Below, one piece after another: positions 17,223-26,089 of a DNA stretch of 64,000 nt. Position 1 is the first letter of the stretch, and each line of letters begins with the position of its first letter. The notes below the pieces were generated by a model, which saw nothing but the letters and a program-made list of their open reading frames with translations, was not told where the DNA came from and ran no database searches. Location of the stretch: NCBI GenBank assembly GCA_963767565.1, contig CAVYEG010000006.1:930001-994000 (forward strand), written 5' to 3'. Source of the DNA: Palsa-504 sp963767565. GTDB lineage: Bacteria > Actinomycetota > Actinomycetes > Streptosporangiales > Streptosporangiaceae. Made by a program: the position numbers and the translations under genes.

Positions 17223-18440
17223 TTAGGGTACGCCTGCCGAAGCGAGGTCGGCGACGGCGGCCAGCAGCCGGTCCACCTCGGCCTGGTCGTTGTAGTGGAC
17301 GAGCCCGGCGCGGACCGCACCGCCGGATTCCCGCAGGCCGAGGGCGCCGGCCAGTTCCCAGGCGTAGTTGTCGCCGTGCCACACGTTGATCTGCCGGGCC
17401 GCCAGCCGGGCCGCGATCTCGCCGGGCGTGTACCCGGCCACGGTGAAGAAGGCGGTCGGCGCGCGCCGCGCGGCCTTGCCGTACAGCGTGACGTGCCGCA
17501 TCGAGCCCAGGCCGTCAAGCAGCCGGGCGAACAGCTCGCCCTCGTACCGCTCCACCGCGGTCATGGAGGCCAGCAGCCGCTCCCGCCTGCTGCCTGCGGC
17601 GGCCGGGTCGAGCGCGGCCAGGTGCTCGACCGCCGCGACCACCCCGGCCAGGTCGGCGAAGGCCGCGGTGCCCCGCTCGAACCGGCCGGGCACGCCGGCC
17701 GGGGCCGGCTCGAGCTTGTCCGGGTGCAGGGTCTCCAGCAGCGCCGGATCGGCCACCACGGTGCCGATGTGCGGGCCTGACCACTTGTAGGCGCTGGTGG
17801 CGTAGAAGTCCGCGCCGATCGACCGGACGTCCACCGGCACGTGCGGGGTGGCGTGCACGCCGTCCACGTAGCACAGCGCGCCGGCCGCGTGCGCGGCCGC
17901 GGCGATGGCCGCCAGGTCCGGGCGGGTGCCGACGATGTTGCTGGCCGCGGTGACCGCGACCAGCCGGGTGCGCTCGGATACCAGCTCGCGGTACTGCGCG
18001 ACGGCCAGCTCGGTCGTCGACATGTCGACTTCGGCCCAGCGGACCGTGGCCCCGCGCCGCGCGGCGGCCTGGACCCAGGGCCTGACGTTCGCGTCGTGGT
18101 CGAGCCGGGACACCACGACCTCGTCCCCTGGTTCCCACCGGCGGGACAGCGTGTCGGCCAGGCGGTAGGTGAGCGTGGTCATGTTCGGCCCGAGGATCAC
18201 GCCGCGGGAATCGGCGCCGGTCAGGTCGGCCAGGGCGCGGCGGCACTCGGCCACGATGCTGCTGGCCCGCTCGCTGGCCGGAAACGCGCCGCCGGCGTTA
18301 CCGATCCCGGACCGGTAGGTGTCCGCGATGGCCTCGATGACGGGCGCGGGCACCTGGGTGCCGGCGGCGCCGTCCAGGTAGGCGTAGCCATCGCTCAGCG
18401 CCGGGTAGGCCACCCGGACCCGGTTAACGTCAAAGGTCAC
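17223..18440 (-). CDS. Cysteine desulfurase-like PLP enzyme (class V aminotransferase fold)
   Basis: 405 residues from a GTG. The PLP lysine is in TSAYKWSGPH near residue 218, after the YVDGVHATPH aspartate motif that contacts the pyridine ring; an early YLDGAAGTQVP and SRLDHDANVRPW complete the fold. It belongs to the subgroup of stand-alone cysteine-desulfurase-like proteins rather than housekeeping IscS/SufS, since no suf or isc genes are nearby. The substrate is unknown. Because the egt locus in this window lacks egtE, a C-S lyase role in ergothioneine synthesis is conceivable but unproven. Confidence 0.85.
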   Translation of the reverse strand: MTFDVNRVRVAYPALSDGYAYLDGAAGTQVPAPVIEAIADTYRSGIGNAGGAFPASERASSIVAECRRALADLTGADSRGVILGPNMTTLTYRLADTLSRRWEPGDEVVVSRLDHDANVRPWVQAAARRGATVRWAEVDMSTTELAVAQYRELVSERTRLVAVTAASNIVGTRPDLAAIAAAAHAAGALCYVDGVHATPHVPVDVRSIGADFYATSAYKWSGPHIGTVVADPALLETLHPDKLEPAPAGVPGRFERGTAAFADLAGVVAAVEHLAALDPAAAGSRRERLLASMTAVERYEGELFARLLDGLGSMRHVTLYGKAARRAPTAFFTVAGYTPGEIAARLAARQINVWHGDNYAWELAGALGLRESGGAVRAGLVHYNDQAEVDRLLAAVADLASAGVP

Positions 18441-18469
18441 AAACCAAGGACTCTATCCTGGCGGCGGCG

Positions 18470-18718
18470 TCAGGACCGGCCGGACCCCGCCCGCTGGCCC
18501 GCCTCGGCGTACAGTTCCCTGACCCGCCCGGCCAGCCCGGCCAGGAAGCCGGCCAGCCCGGTTGCGGCCAGGATCGCGCCGACGGCCACGTCCATCCGGG
18601 CGGCGCCGGTCCAGGGTGCCCCGGCGGGCTGGTAGCGCACCGCGAACGGCGCTGCCACCAGCCAGGCCCCGGCGGCGAAGATGATCACCAGGCCGGCCAG
18701 CGCGAACCGGTTCACCAT
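18470..18718 (-). CDS. Small SPW-repeat-like membrane protein
   Basis: 82 residues with two transmembrane helices. The pattern GAWLVAAPFAVRY followed by a spacer and DVAVGAILAATGL resembles the SPW repeat (W-L-x-P-F ... VG). The ATG overlaps the end of the upstream gene (ATGGTGA) and is preceded by GAGGAGG, so the pair is translationally coupled. Function unknown. Confidence 0.65.
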   Translation of the reverse strand: MVNRFALAGLVIIFAAGAWLVAAPFAVRYQPAGAPWTGAARMDVAVGAILAATGLAGFLAGLAGRVRELYAEAGQRAGSGRS

Positions 18719-19482
18719 GCTTCCTCCTCCTCGCCGCAGCCCACCATGAGCAGTTCGGCTCCGGCCAGCATCGACTCCAGGGCCGCGAGCCCGTCGCGCT
18801 GGCCGGTTCCGGCCGCGTCCGCCTCCGGGGTCGCCGAGACCACGGCCGCGGCGGGGGCCGCAGTAGCGGGGGATGCTTCCGCGGCGGCCTCCGGGGTGGC
18901 GGGGGCCGGGGCGGGTTCGCCTCCGTCCGGCCCGGCGGGCACCGGCTGGCAGTCACGGGACACGCGCCCGGCCTCCGGCGCGCTCCTGGGCCCGGGGATA
19001 TCCGGCCAGGCCCCGGACGTCCCGGACGGCCCGGAAGGCCCGGCGGCCGGGTCGGCGGTCAGCGCGGCCAGCAGGGTTCGCAGGTCGTCCAGCACGCGCG
19101 CCGGATCGGGGATGCCGCCCGCCGTGGCATCGTGGGCCTGCTGGCGCAGCGCGCGTGCCTGATGCCTGGCCTGCCGGCGCGAGGTCGCGGGCAGCAAGCC
19201 GTCGGCGCGCAGCCTGCTCCGCCAGGCGGCCGCCCAGCAGGCCAGGGTGGCCAGGGACACGGCCCCCAGCGCGCCGGCGGTGGCCAGGTCGGTCAGCACC
19301 GCGTCATGCGGTCCGTGATGGGGCTGATCCCAGTAGCCGAACGCGAACGGGGTCAGCGCCAGCCAGGCCGCCGCGCACAGGCCGACGGCGGACGCGCAGA
19401 GTCCGGATACATAGCGCCCGGAACAGCGCGAGCAGGCGGAAACAGGCGGCCCCGAGAAGCCAGCAGACTCCGTCGAGTCCAT
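18712..19482 (-). CDS. SPW-like membrane protein with disordered cytoplasmic tail
   Basis: 256 residues. Two helices near the N-terminus contain AAWLALTPFAFGYW and DLATAGALGAVSLATLACW, again SPW-like. A basic coiled region (RRQARHQARALRQQAH) and a long Ala/Pro-rich, probably disordered tail end in an acidic GEEEEAW. An early CSRCSG could bind metal. GGAGGG at 19489-19494 precedes the ATG, and an 18-bp palindrome lies directly upstream (19499-19516). The upstream DinB-like frame reads through this region in a different frame. Confidence 0.65.
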   Translation of the reverse strand: MDSTESAGFSGPPVSACSRCSGRYVSGLCASAVGLCAAAWLALTPFAFGYWDQPHHGPHDAVLTDLATAGALGAVSLATLACWAAAWRSRLRADGLLPATSRRQARHQARALRQQAHDATAGGIPDPARVLDDLRTLLAALTADPAAGPSGPSGTSGAWPDIPGPRSAPEAGRVSRDCQPVPAGPDGGEPAPAPATPEAAAEASPATAAPAAAVVSATPEADAAGTGQRDGLAALESMLAGAELLMVGCGEEEEAW

Positions 19483-20176
19483 GAATAACCCTCCGTAGCG
19501 AAGTGATTACACTTCGATGTACGGCGGACCACTCTAACACCTGGCTCCAGCCCCGATCGCGCCCCGACGCGCCGAGCAGGACCAGCCACGGATCCTCGTC
19601 GTCCTGCCTGACGGAGACCTCCGGCCACAGCTGGCGCGTGCCGCCCCGCCAGGCGGCCAGGACCAGCTCGGGATCGGCCGGGCGGTAGTCCTTGCCCAGT
19701 GACCGGGCCAGGTCCCACGCGTGCAGGTGCCACTCGGCGCAGGCCGCTCCGGCCATCGCCGCCACCGTGGCCTCGACGCCCCGGTAGCTGTGGTGCGGCA
19801 GGTCCCAGCAGGCGGGCAGCCGCCGGCCGTAGGCCCGCGCCGACTCGGCGTACGCCGCGATGTGCTCGAGCCCGGGTGCGTCAGGCAGCGCCGCCAGCTC
19901 GGCGGCGTTCTGCCTGGCCAGCTTGCGGGCCAGCGAGTCGGCGGGCGCGTTGGTCGCCATCAGCCGGGCCAGCCTGCTGGCCGGCGCGTCATCCAGGTAC
20001 TCGTGATAGTCGTCAGCCACGCATCGCAGGTGACCGGCCAGGTCGACGGCCCGCCACTCCGAGCAGGGCGTCTCGGCCAGCCACGTCGCGTCCGTGAACT
20101 GGCCGGCCAGCTCGCAGATCACGGTCACGCCGTCGCGGTAGGCGGCCAGGATGCCCGCGCGTGACACGCGGCTCAC
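19304..20176 (-). CDS. DinB/maleylpyruvate-isomerase-family protein with read-through C-terminal extension
   Basis: Starting at the GTG at 20176 the protein has 290 residues. The first ~210 are a mycothiol-type DinB helical-bundle protein: CSEWRAVDLAGHLRCVADDYHEYL, WDLPHHSYRGVEAT and the WHLHAWDLARSLG motif, ending LLGASGRDRGW at about 19547, where relatives normally stop within a few residues. The remaining ~80 residues have no family character. They are encoded by the promoter region and first 179 bases of the next gene in another frame. The natural stop therefore seems lost. It may act in thiol-dependent detoxification; no substrate can be named. Confidence 0.7.
   Translation of the reverse strand: MSRVSRAGILAAYRDGVTVICELAGQFTDATWLAETPCSEWRAVDLAGHLRCVADDYHEYLDDAPASRLARLMATNAPADSLARKLARQNAAELAALPDAPGLEHIAAYAESARAYGRRLPACWDLPHHSYRGVEATVAAMAGAACAEWHLHAWDLARSLGKDYRPADPELVLAAWRGGTRQLWPEVSVRQDDEDPWLVLLGASGRDRGWSQVLEWSAVHRSVITSLRRVIHGLDGVCWLLGAACFRLLALFRALCIRTLRVRRRPVRGGLAGADPVRVRLLGSAPSRTA
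19499..19516. promoter_or_regulatory. 18-bp palindrome upstream of the SPW-like gene pair
   Basis: CGAAGTG-ATTA-CACTTCG is a perfect inverted repeat with 7-bp arms and a 4-base AT centre. It lies 17 bases before the start codon at 19482 and just outside the ribosome binding site. This is a plausible repressor operator for the two-gene unit; the cognate factor is unknown. Confidence 0.5.
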
Positions 20177-20426
20177 GGTGTCGGCCCGGCAGGACAGCGC
20201 CGGGCCCGGAACCCCCCGCACTTAGCGGAGCTCCCCGCTCCCCCATACCCCCACGGGGGGCTGGTCCTGCTGCGCTTCACGGTTCCTCTCCCTGCCGGAA
20301 CTCCGGCAACCGGCTCGCGAAGCCTCTGGGTCAGCCAGCGTGCCAGAGTTGAGGCCCGGCGACAAGTCGTACGCCGGAAGAAAAATCAGATGACAACCTC
20401 GTGCCAGCCCGGTTAACCTCGCGACA
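20177..20426. other. Divergent intergenic region before the ABC exporter genes
   Basis: About 250 bases. It contains a C/G hairpin-capable stretch (ACCCCCACGGGGGGC at about 20247) and an A-rich patch (GGAAGAAAAATCAGATGACAACC near 20378) that probably holds the exporter promoter. No ribosome binding site precedes the ATG at 20427, so a leaderless or near-leaderless start is possible. Confidence 0.3.
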
Positions 20427-22343
20427 ATGCCCCCGTTCATGCCTTCCCTGGTCACGCGCGCCTCAGCCCGGGTCCGACCAGTCGGGGCGCTGTGGCGGCT
20501 GCGAGGCTACCTGAAGCCGTTCCGGGTCCAGATGATCGTGATGCTCGCGGCCGCGTTCGGCGCGGTCACGGCCGAGATCCTCATCCCGCTGCTCACCAAG
20601 TCGGTCGTGGACGGGGCGATCGCGCACGGCGTCCGGCGCGAGCTGATCCCGCTCGGCCTGGCCGCGGCCGGCCTCGGCGTGGGCGAAGCGATGCTGAACC
20701 TGATCCGCCGCTGGATCCAGGCCGACTCGGTGGCGGCGATCGAGAAGACCATCAGGGACGACCTGTACGCCCACCTGCAGCATCTCCAGGCGTCGTTCCA
20801 CGACAACTGGCAGTCCGGTCAGCTGCTGTCGCGGGCGACGACGGACCTGTCGGCCATCCGCCGGTTCGCCGGGTTCGGCCTGATCTTCATGGTCACCAAC
20901 GTGATGACGTTCGCCGCGGTGGTGGCGCTGCTGATCCACCTGAACTGGTGGCTCGGCCTGGTCACCGGCGCCGTGTTCGCGCCGGTCCTGCCGGTCTGCC
21001 TCAGGTTCGAGAAGCGGTACCGCGTGCTCTCCCGCCGGGTCCAGGACCAGCAGGGCGACCTGGCCACGCTGATCGAGGAGGCCGCGACCGGCATCCGCGT
21101 GCTGAAGGCGCTGGGCCGGGGCAGGCACGCGGCCATCCGGCACAACGCCCAGGCCACCGAGGTCTACCGGACCCAGGTCGAGAAGGCCGGCCTGCTCGGG
21201 TCGTTCTGGGCGCTGCTCGACCTGATCCCGAACGCGGTCATCGGGATCATCGTCGTGCTCGGCGCGCTCGCGGTCAGCCAGCACTCGCTCAGCCTGGGCG
21301 GCCTGGTGGCATTCATCACACTGGCGCTGCAGCTGGTCTGGCCGGTCGAGGCGCTGGGCTACATCATCGCCTCCGGCCAGGAGGCGGCCACCGCGGCGCA
21401 GCGGGTGCTGGAGATCTTCGACGCCGAGCCCGAGATCACCGACAGCACCGATAGATATGCCGAACGGACCGTGGCACCCGCCTCCCCCCGCGACGCCCCG
21501 CTCCGGGAGGCCACCGAGCCCCGCCTTCCCCGGCCGGTACCGGCGCCGCGGCCGGTGGTACGCGCGCTGCCGCGGACCCGGGCCCGCAGTGATGCGGCAC
21601 GCGGCCGGGGTCACCTGGTGTTCGACCACGTGGCCTTCTGCTATCCCGGAGCCGACGAGCCGGTACTGCGCGACATCATGCTCGAGCTGCCGCCGGGCGA
21701 GACGGTGGTGCTCACCGGGGCGACCGGCTCGGGCAAGTCCACCCTGCTGCAACTGGTGCCGCGGCTCGCCGACGCCACCTCGGGCTCGGTGCGGCTGGAC
21801 GGGACCGACATCAGGGACCTGCCGCTGGAGCGGCTGCGCGCGGCCGTCGGCTGCGCGTTCGAGGACGCCACGCTGTTCTCGGCCAGCGTCAGGGAGAACG
21901 TCATGTTCGGTGCGCCGGACGCGGACGAGGAAGCGGTCGAGGCCGCGCTGACCGCCGCGCAGGCGCGGTTCGCCTACGACCTGCCGTGGGGCCTGGACAC
22001 CAGGATCGGCGAGCAGGGCATGGCCCTGTCCGGCGGCCAGCGGCAGCGGATCGCGCTGGCCCGTGCCATCCTGGCCGGGCCGGACGTGCTGATCCTGGAC
22101 GACCCGCTGTCCGCGCTCGACGTGCATACCGAGGAGCGGGTGACGCGGGCCCTGCACGAGATCCTGGCCGACGCGACGGCCCTGGTGGTGGCGCACCGGC
22201 CGTCCACCGTGGCCCTGGCCGACACCGTGGCGCTGCTGTCCGGCGGCGTGATCGCGGCCACCGGCAGCCACCGGCACCTGCTGGCCTCGAACCCCGAGTA
22301 CGCGGACCTGATGGACTCCGAAGACCTGGAGGAGAGCGCGTGA
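20427..22343 (+). CDS. ABC exporter half-transporter, subunit 1 (degenerate ATPase site)
   Basis: 638 residues: six-helix transmembrane domain (about 30-330) then nucleotide-binding domain (about 395-620). Walker A is GATGSGKST near residue 431; the signature is LSGGQRQRIALARA. Walker B is VLILDDPLSALD, with Asp in place of the catalytic Glu, the hallmark of the degenerate site in heterodimeric exporters (TM287/288 type). A Pro/Arg-rich insertion (about 345-390) separates the domains. Its stop overlaps the partner start as GTGA, so the subunits are co-translated. Substrate (drug, lipid or peptide) is unknown. Confidence 0.92.
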   Translation: MPPFMPSLVTRASARVRPVGALWRLRGYLKPFRVQMIVMLAAAFGAVTAEILIPLLTKSVVDGAIAHGVRRELIPLGLAAAGLGVGEAMLNLIRRWIQADSVAAIEKTIRDDLYAHLQHLQASFHDNWQSGQLLSRATTDLSAIRRFAGFGLIFMVTNVMTFAAVVALLIHLNWWLGLVTGAVFAPVLPVCLRFEKRYRVLSRRVQDQQGDLATLIEEAATGIRVLKALGRGRHAAIRHNAQATEVYRTQVEKAGLLGSFWALLDLIPNAVIGIIVVLGALAVSQHSLSLGGLVAFITLALQLVWPVEALGYIIASGQEAATAAQRVLEIFDAEPEITDSTDRYAERTVAPASPRDAPLREATEPRLPRPVPAPRPVVRALPRTRARSDAARGRGHLVFDHVAFCYPGADEPVLRDIMLELPPGETVVLTGATGSGKSTLLQLVPRLADATSGSVRLDGTDIRDLPLERLRAAVGCAFEDATLFSASVRENVMFGAPDADEEAVEAALTAAQARFAYDLPWGLDTRIGEQGMALSGGQRQRIALARAILAGPDVLILDDPLSALDVHTEERVTRALHEILADATALVVAHRPSTVALADTVALLSGGVIAATGSHRHLLASNPEYADLMDSEDLEESA

Positions 22344-24208
22344 CCACCGACGCCCCGGCCGGGGGGCAAGGAGGGGCGGCCCCCCTGGACAGCAGCGCCT
22401 GGCGCGGCGTCGCCGCCGAGAAGGCCGACGAGGTGACCGCCGGGCTGGCCGCGCTGCTGCGCGAGCGCAGCAGGCGGCTGCTCGGCGACCTGCTGCGGCC
22501 GCACCGGCGGGCGGTCATCACCACCGTGTCACTGATCGTGGTGGAGAGCCTGGCCGCGCTGGCCGGCCCGTGGCTGGTCGGCCTGGCCATCGACAACGGC
22601 CTCCCGCCGCTGCTCAGCGCACACGACGCGATGCCGCTGCTGGTCATCGCCACCGCCTTCGCCTGCGCGGTGGCGGTCCAGGCCATTACCACCCGCATGT
22701 TCGTCACCATGACCGGCCGGGTGGGCCAGAAGGTGGTGCTCGAGCTGCGCAACCGCCTGTTCGCGCACTGCCAGGACCTCGACGTGGCCTTCCACGAGAG
22801 CTACACCTCCGGGCGGGTCATCTCCCGGCAGACCTCGGACATCGACTCGATCTCCGACCTGTTCGAGGAGGGCCTGGACTCGCTGATCGCGGCGATCTTG
22901 ACCCTGCTGCTCGTCGGCACCGGCATGCTGCTGCTCAACTGGCAGCTCGGCCTGGTCGTGCTGGCCGGCTTCATCCCGCTGACCTGGCTGACCGCCTGGT
23001 TCCGGCGCGAGTCGGCGCGTGCTTACCGGCGGACCAGGGAGGCCATCGCGCTGGTCATCGTGCAGTTCGTGGAGACCTTCGGCGGGATACGGGCGGTGCA
23101 GGCGTTCCGCCGTGAGCCGCGGAACTCGGCCATCTTCTCCGGGCTGGGCCAGGACTACGCCGAGTCCAGCCGGGACGCCTCCCGGCTGTATGCGGTCTAC
23201 GGCCCGAGCATCTCGCTGGTCGGCAACCTCATCACCGGCGTGGTGCTGGGCTACGGCGGGCTGCTGGTCATCGACCACGACATGAAGGTGGGCGTGCTGG
23301 CCACCTTCCTGCTCTACCTGCAGCGCTTCTTCGACCCGCTGCAGGACGTGTCGCAGTTCTACAACACGTTCCAGAGCGCGGCGTCCGGCCTGGAGAAGAT
23401 CTCCGGCGTGCTGGAGCAGGAGCCTTCGGTACCGGAACCGGCGTCGCCCGGAGCCCTGCCCGGAAGCACGCAGTCAGGACGCCGGGTGCGGTTCGAATCG
23501 GTCACCTTCGGCTACCGGGACTCCGTGGTGCTGCCGGACCTGGACCTGGACATCCCGGCCGGCCAGACGGTGGCCCTGGTCGGCGAGACCGGCGCGGGCA
23601 AGACAACGATCGCGCGGCTGCTGGGCCGGTTCTACGACCCGCGCTCGGGCCGGGTCACCCTGGACGGGACCGACCTGCGGCAGCTGCCCGACCCGGTGCT
23701 GCGATCCGAGATCATCGTGATCACCCAGGAGAACTTCCTGTTCGGAGGGTCGGTCGCGGACAACATCAGGCTCGGCCGCCCGGACGCGTCCGCGGCCGAC
23801 ATCGAGGCGGCGGCCCGGATGATCGGCGCGCACGACTTCATCGGTGCGCTGCCCGAGGGGTACGACACCCCGGTCGGCAAGCGCGGCGGGCGGCTGTCGG
23901 CCGGGCAGCGCCAGCTCATCTCGTTCGCGCGGGCGTTCCTGGCCGCCCCGGCCGTGCTGGTCCTGGACGAGGCGACCTCGCTGCTCGATATCCCCAGCGA
24001 GCGGCTGGTGCAGGCCGCGCTGCGCACGGTGCTGGCCGACCGGACGGCCGTCATCATCGCCCACCGCCTGTCCACCGTGGCGATCGCCGACCGGGTCCTG
24101 GTCCTCGACTACGGCCGCATCACCGAGGACGGCCCGCCCGGCGAGCTGATGGCCGGCGACGGCGAGTACGCCGCGCTCCACTCGAGCTGGGCCGCCAGCC
24201 TGGCCTGA
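22340..24208 (+). CDS. ABC exporter half-transporter, subunit 2 (catalytic ATPase site)
   Basis: 622 residues from the GTG that overlaps the previous stop. Six transmembrane helices span about 60-340; the ATPase domain starts near residue 380. Walker A is GETGAGKTT, the Q-loop is VITQENFLFGGSV, the signature is LSAGQRQLISFARA, and Walker B is VLVLDEATSLLD with the catalytic Glu intact. The consensus catalytic site here complements the degenerate site of subunit 1, so the two should form one asymmetric exporter. The N-terminal ~25 residues are Gly/Ala-rich and likely disordered. Confidence 0.92.
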   Translation: MTTDAPAGGQGGAAPLDSSAWRGVAAEKADEVTAGLAALLRERSRRLLGDLLRPHRRAVITTVSLIVVESLAALAGPWLVGLAIDNGLPPLLSAHDAMPLLVIATAFACAVAVQAITTRMFVTMTGRVGQKVVLELRNRLFAHCQDLDVAFHESYTSGRVISRQTSDIDSISDLFEEGLDSLIAAILTLLLVGTGMLLLNWQLGLVVLAGFIPLTWLTAWFRRESARAYRRTREAIALVIVQFVETFGGIRAVQAFRREPRNSAIFSGLGQDYAESSRDASRLYAVYGPSISLVGNLITGVVLGYGGLLVIDHDMKVGVLATFLLYLQRFFDPLQDVSQFYNTFQSAASGLEKISGVLEQEPSVPEPASPGALPGSTQSGRRVRFESVTFGYRDSVVLPDLDLDIPAGQTVALVGETGAGKTTIARLLGRFYDPRSGRVTLDGTDLRQLPDPVLRSEIIVITQENFLFGGSVADNIRLGRPDASAADIEAAARMIGAHDFIGALPEGYDTPVGKRGGRLSAGQRQLISFARAFLAAPAVLVLDEATSLLDIPSERLVQAALRTVLADRTAVIIAHRLSTVAIADRVLVLDYGRITEDGPPGELMAGDGEYAALHSSWAASLA

Positions 24209-24280
24209 CGGCCCGGCCGGGCCGCGTTTTGCTTCACCCCGGCTCCGGCTCCGGCTCCGGCCCGCGTACTCTATGGGATC

Positions 24281-24706
24281 ATGAGACCTGGGGTCATGGG
24301 CCGGCCGAAGCCGAGCAGTGAGGCGGAGCACCAGTACCAAGCCGACGCGGCGCTCGCAGCCCGGCGGTCGGAACTGCTGGATGCCGCTCGCGAGGCGGAG
24401 AGCCGGTTCCGGCAGGCGCAGGCCAGGCGGGCCCCGGACGCCGAAGTACGCCGGCTCGCACTCGAGCTCGACACGGCGCTCACCGACGCCATGCGCGCCG
24501 CCTTCGCGGCGCAGCGCGCCGAGATCGGCCCGCGCGGCTACGACGACCGCATCTACCGGCGCAAGGCGAAGGCCACGCCGCGCGTCCACGCCCTTACCGC
24601 CGAAGCGGAGCACCTGCTGACGCTGCGTGAGACCCATCGCCTCAACGGCATCCCGGCCGTCGAGTTCGAGCCGGGTCCGCTGATCTCCCCTGCCGCCGAG
24701 GCCTGA
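24281..24706 (+). CDS. Hypothetical helical protein
   Basis: 141 residues from ATG at 24281 (ATG at 24296 also possible). Nearly all of it is charged helix (RRSELLDAAREAESRFRQAQ, VRRLALELDTALTDAMRAAF), ending with VEFEPGPLISPAAEA. No cysteines, signal peptide or membrane segment. The upstream GTACTCTATGGGATC could be a near-leaderless promoter with TACTCT as -10. I do not recognise a family. Codon third positions are GC-rich, which supports real coding. Confidence 0.55.
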   Translation: MRPGVMGRPKPSSEAEHQYQADAALAARRSELLDAAREAESRFRQAQARRAPDAEVRRLALELDTALTDAMRAAFAAQRAEIGPRGYDDRIYRRKAKATPRVHALTAEAEHLLTLRETHRLNGIPAVEFEPGPLISPAAEA

Positions 24707-25136
24707 GCCCGGTCTGGCCGGGTTTCGCACCTGCTGAGAATTTCCCGGCCTATCCCGGTGAACCTTCCGGGTACCTGCAACGTCTCTAGTCTGACGGGCG
24801 TGCAGCCGCGGCCCGGCGACACGAGGTGGGCAGCACATGCAGCAATCGATTGTTGCAACATGGCGTGTCGCTTGCGCGGGTAGCATGAGAGGAGCACAGT
24901 TGGTCTAGGCCACTTAGGCGGCAGGGCCGTAAACAAAATATAAACAGCAGGTAGTTCCACATAGTAAAACCAGGTAGTTACGAGTAGTAGTCACTAAGTG
25001 TCAGGGAGCAACCGGCGGAAAGCTACAAAAGGCCAGCGGGAAAACGGTCACCGCGGGCCATGTGGCAATCGCGGAAGCTGCGGCACACTAGCACGGGTCA
25101 ACACCACGCATGATGAACCAACCAGGAGGCACTGAT
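24707..25136. promoter_or_regulatory. AT-rich upstream region of the DUF5999 gene with direct repeats
   Basis: 430 bases, clearly richer in A+T than the rest of the window, especially 24925-25010. It has overlapping palindromes CAATCGATTG (24843-24852) and TGTTGCAACA (24851-24860), a TATAAA at 24939-24944, and two copies of CAGGTAGTT at 24948-24956 and 24971-24979, 23 bases (about two helical turns) apart. No ORF of quality is present. It is probably a long regulatory leader or multi-promoter region. Confidence 0.45.
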
Positions 25137-25379
25137 ATGTGCCCACACACGCCGCAGTGTCCGGAGGCATCCGCCCCGGACCGCGAGGCGGCACATACTG
25201 TCGTCAGCCACCCCGAGCAGGGCTGGAGCCTGCTCTGCAATGGCATCGTGATCTTCGAGGACACGGGCGAGCTCTTGCCTGACGGCGCTTCCATCGCACC
25301 GCACCGCCCCACCGATCTGTGTTTCGACCGGCCGGCGCGGGCCGCAGGCCCGCATGGCGGGCACGCTCCGGCGGCCTGA
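25137..25379 (+). CDS. DUF5999 family small protein
   Basis: 80 residues. AGGAGG at 25124-25129 sets the start at 25137. The sequence MCPHTPQCPEA, then HPEQGWSLLCNGIVIFEDTGELLPDG and APHRP, is the conserved core of the small DUF5999 proteins common in Streptomyces and relatives. Cysteines at positions 2, 8 and in LLCNG could bind metal. Function is not known. It has an unusually long AT-rich upstream region, suggesting strong developmental or stress control. Confidence 0.85.
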   Translation: MCPHTPQCPEASAPDREAAHTVVSHPEQGWSLLCNGIVIFEDTGELLPDGASIAPHRPTDLCFDRPARAAGPHGGHAPAA

Positions 25380-25447
25380 TCTGCCGTCGGCAGCACCGGG
25401 CGGGGTGCTCGGTCCAGTCACCCCTTTTGAGCTCTTCGCTTGAACCC

Positions 25448-26065
25448 TTAGCGCAGCACGGTGACCAGCCATTCGGCGACGGCACCGGCGATCACCGCGC
25501 GGTGACCCTTCAGTGAATGCGTCTCCCCCGGCACGATAACCACCCGGTCCGCCTGGTCGGCCCCGGGGATCCCGAACGGGTCACGCTCCCCGTTCACCAC
25601 CAGGACCGCCGCTCCGCCGGCGCGTGCCGCCTGCAATTCGGCGGCCCGGCTCTGGCCGGGCCGGCCCGGCGGCCGCAGCGGGAACGCCAGCGCGACCACC
25701 GCCCGCGCGCCGACGTCGGCGGCGGTACGGCACGCCACCCGCGCGCCGTTGCTCCGGCCGCCCTGGATGAGCGGGAGGCCGGGCGCCAGCCCGGCCAGTA
25801 CGGCCACGATCTCGACCCAGGCGGCGTCCTGGCGTACGGCCGAGCCGGGCGCGCGGGCCCCCCTGACCCGGTACGGCTGGGTCACCCGGGCCACCAGCCC
25901 GCCCAGCCCGAGAGCGGCGTCGCGGGCCGCCAGCAGGTCGGGTGAGCCGGGGCTGCCCCCCGCGCCATGGGTGAGCACGAGCAGGAACCGCGCCCGGCCA
26001 GGCTCGGCCGGACCGTCCTGGTCCAGTTCGGCCCGCGCGAGCCCGCCATCGGTCATGATCTCCAC
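25448..26065 (-). CDS. KANL3/Tex30-like alpha/beta hydrolase
   Basis: 205 residues (an ATG at 26056 is an alternative start). Family features are LLVLTHGAGGSPGSPDL near the front, QGGRSNGARVACRTA as the nucleophile elbow (Ser in GRSNG), ALAFPLRPPGRP after the next strand, and a C-terminal VIVPGETHSLKG supplying the catalytic His. Members are small cytosolic hydrolases without known substrates. Downstream, 25380-25447 holds no gene. Confidence 0.85.
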   Translation of the reverse strand: MEIMTDGGLARAELDQDGPAEPGRARFLLVLTHGAGGSPGSPDLLAARDAALGLGGLVARVTQPYRVRGARAPGSAVRQDAAWVEIVAVLAGLAPGLPLIQGGRSNGARVACRTAADVGARAVVALAFPLRPPGRPGQSRAAELQAARAGGAAVLVVNGERDPFGIPGADQADRVVIVPGETHSLKGHRAVIAGAVAEWLVTVLR

Positions 26066-26089
26066 GGCAGGCAGATTAGCGCCCGCCGA

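Noticed and set aside
20463..22277. A 604-codon open frame antisense to the first ABC exporter gene
   Set aside because: It is Arg/Gly/Gln-rich without any family motif and mirrors the codon pattern of the real gene; antisense frames of this type are expected at such GC content. The same applies to long antisense frames at 1830-3368, 3200-4687, 27775-29499, 33645-35615 and 36059-38092.
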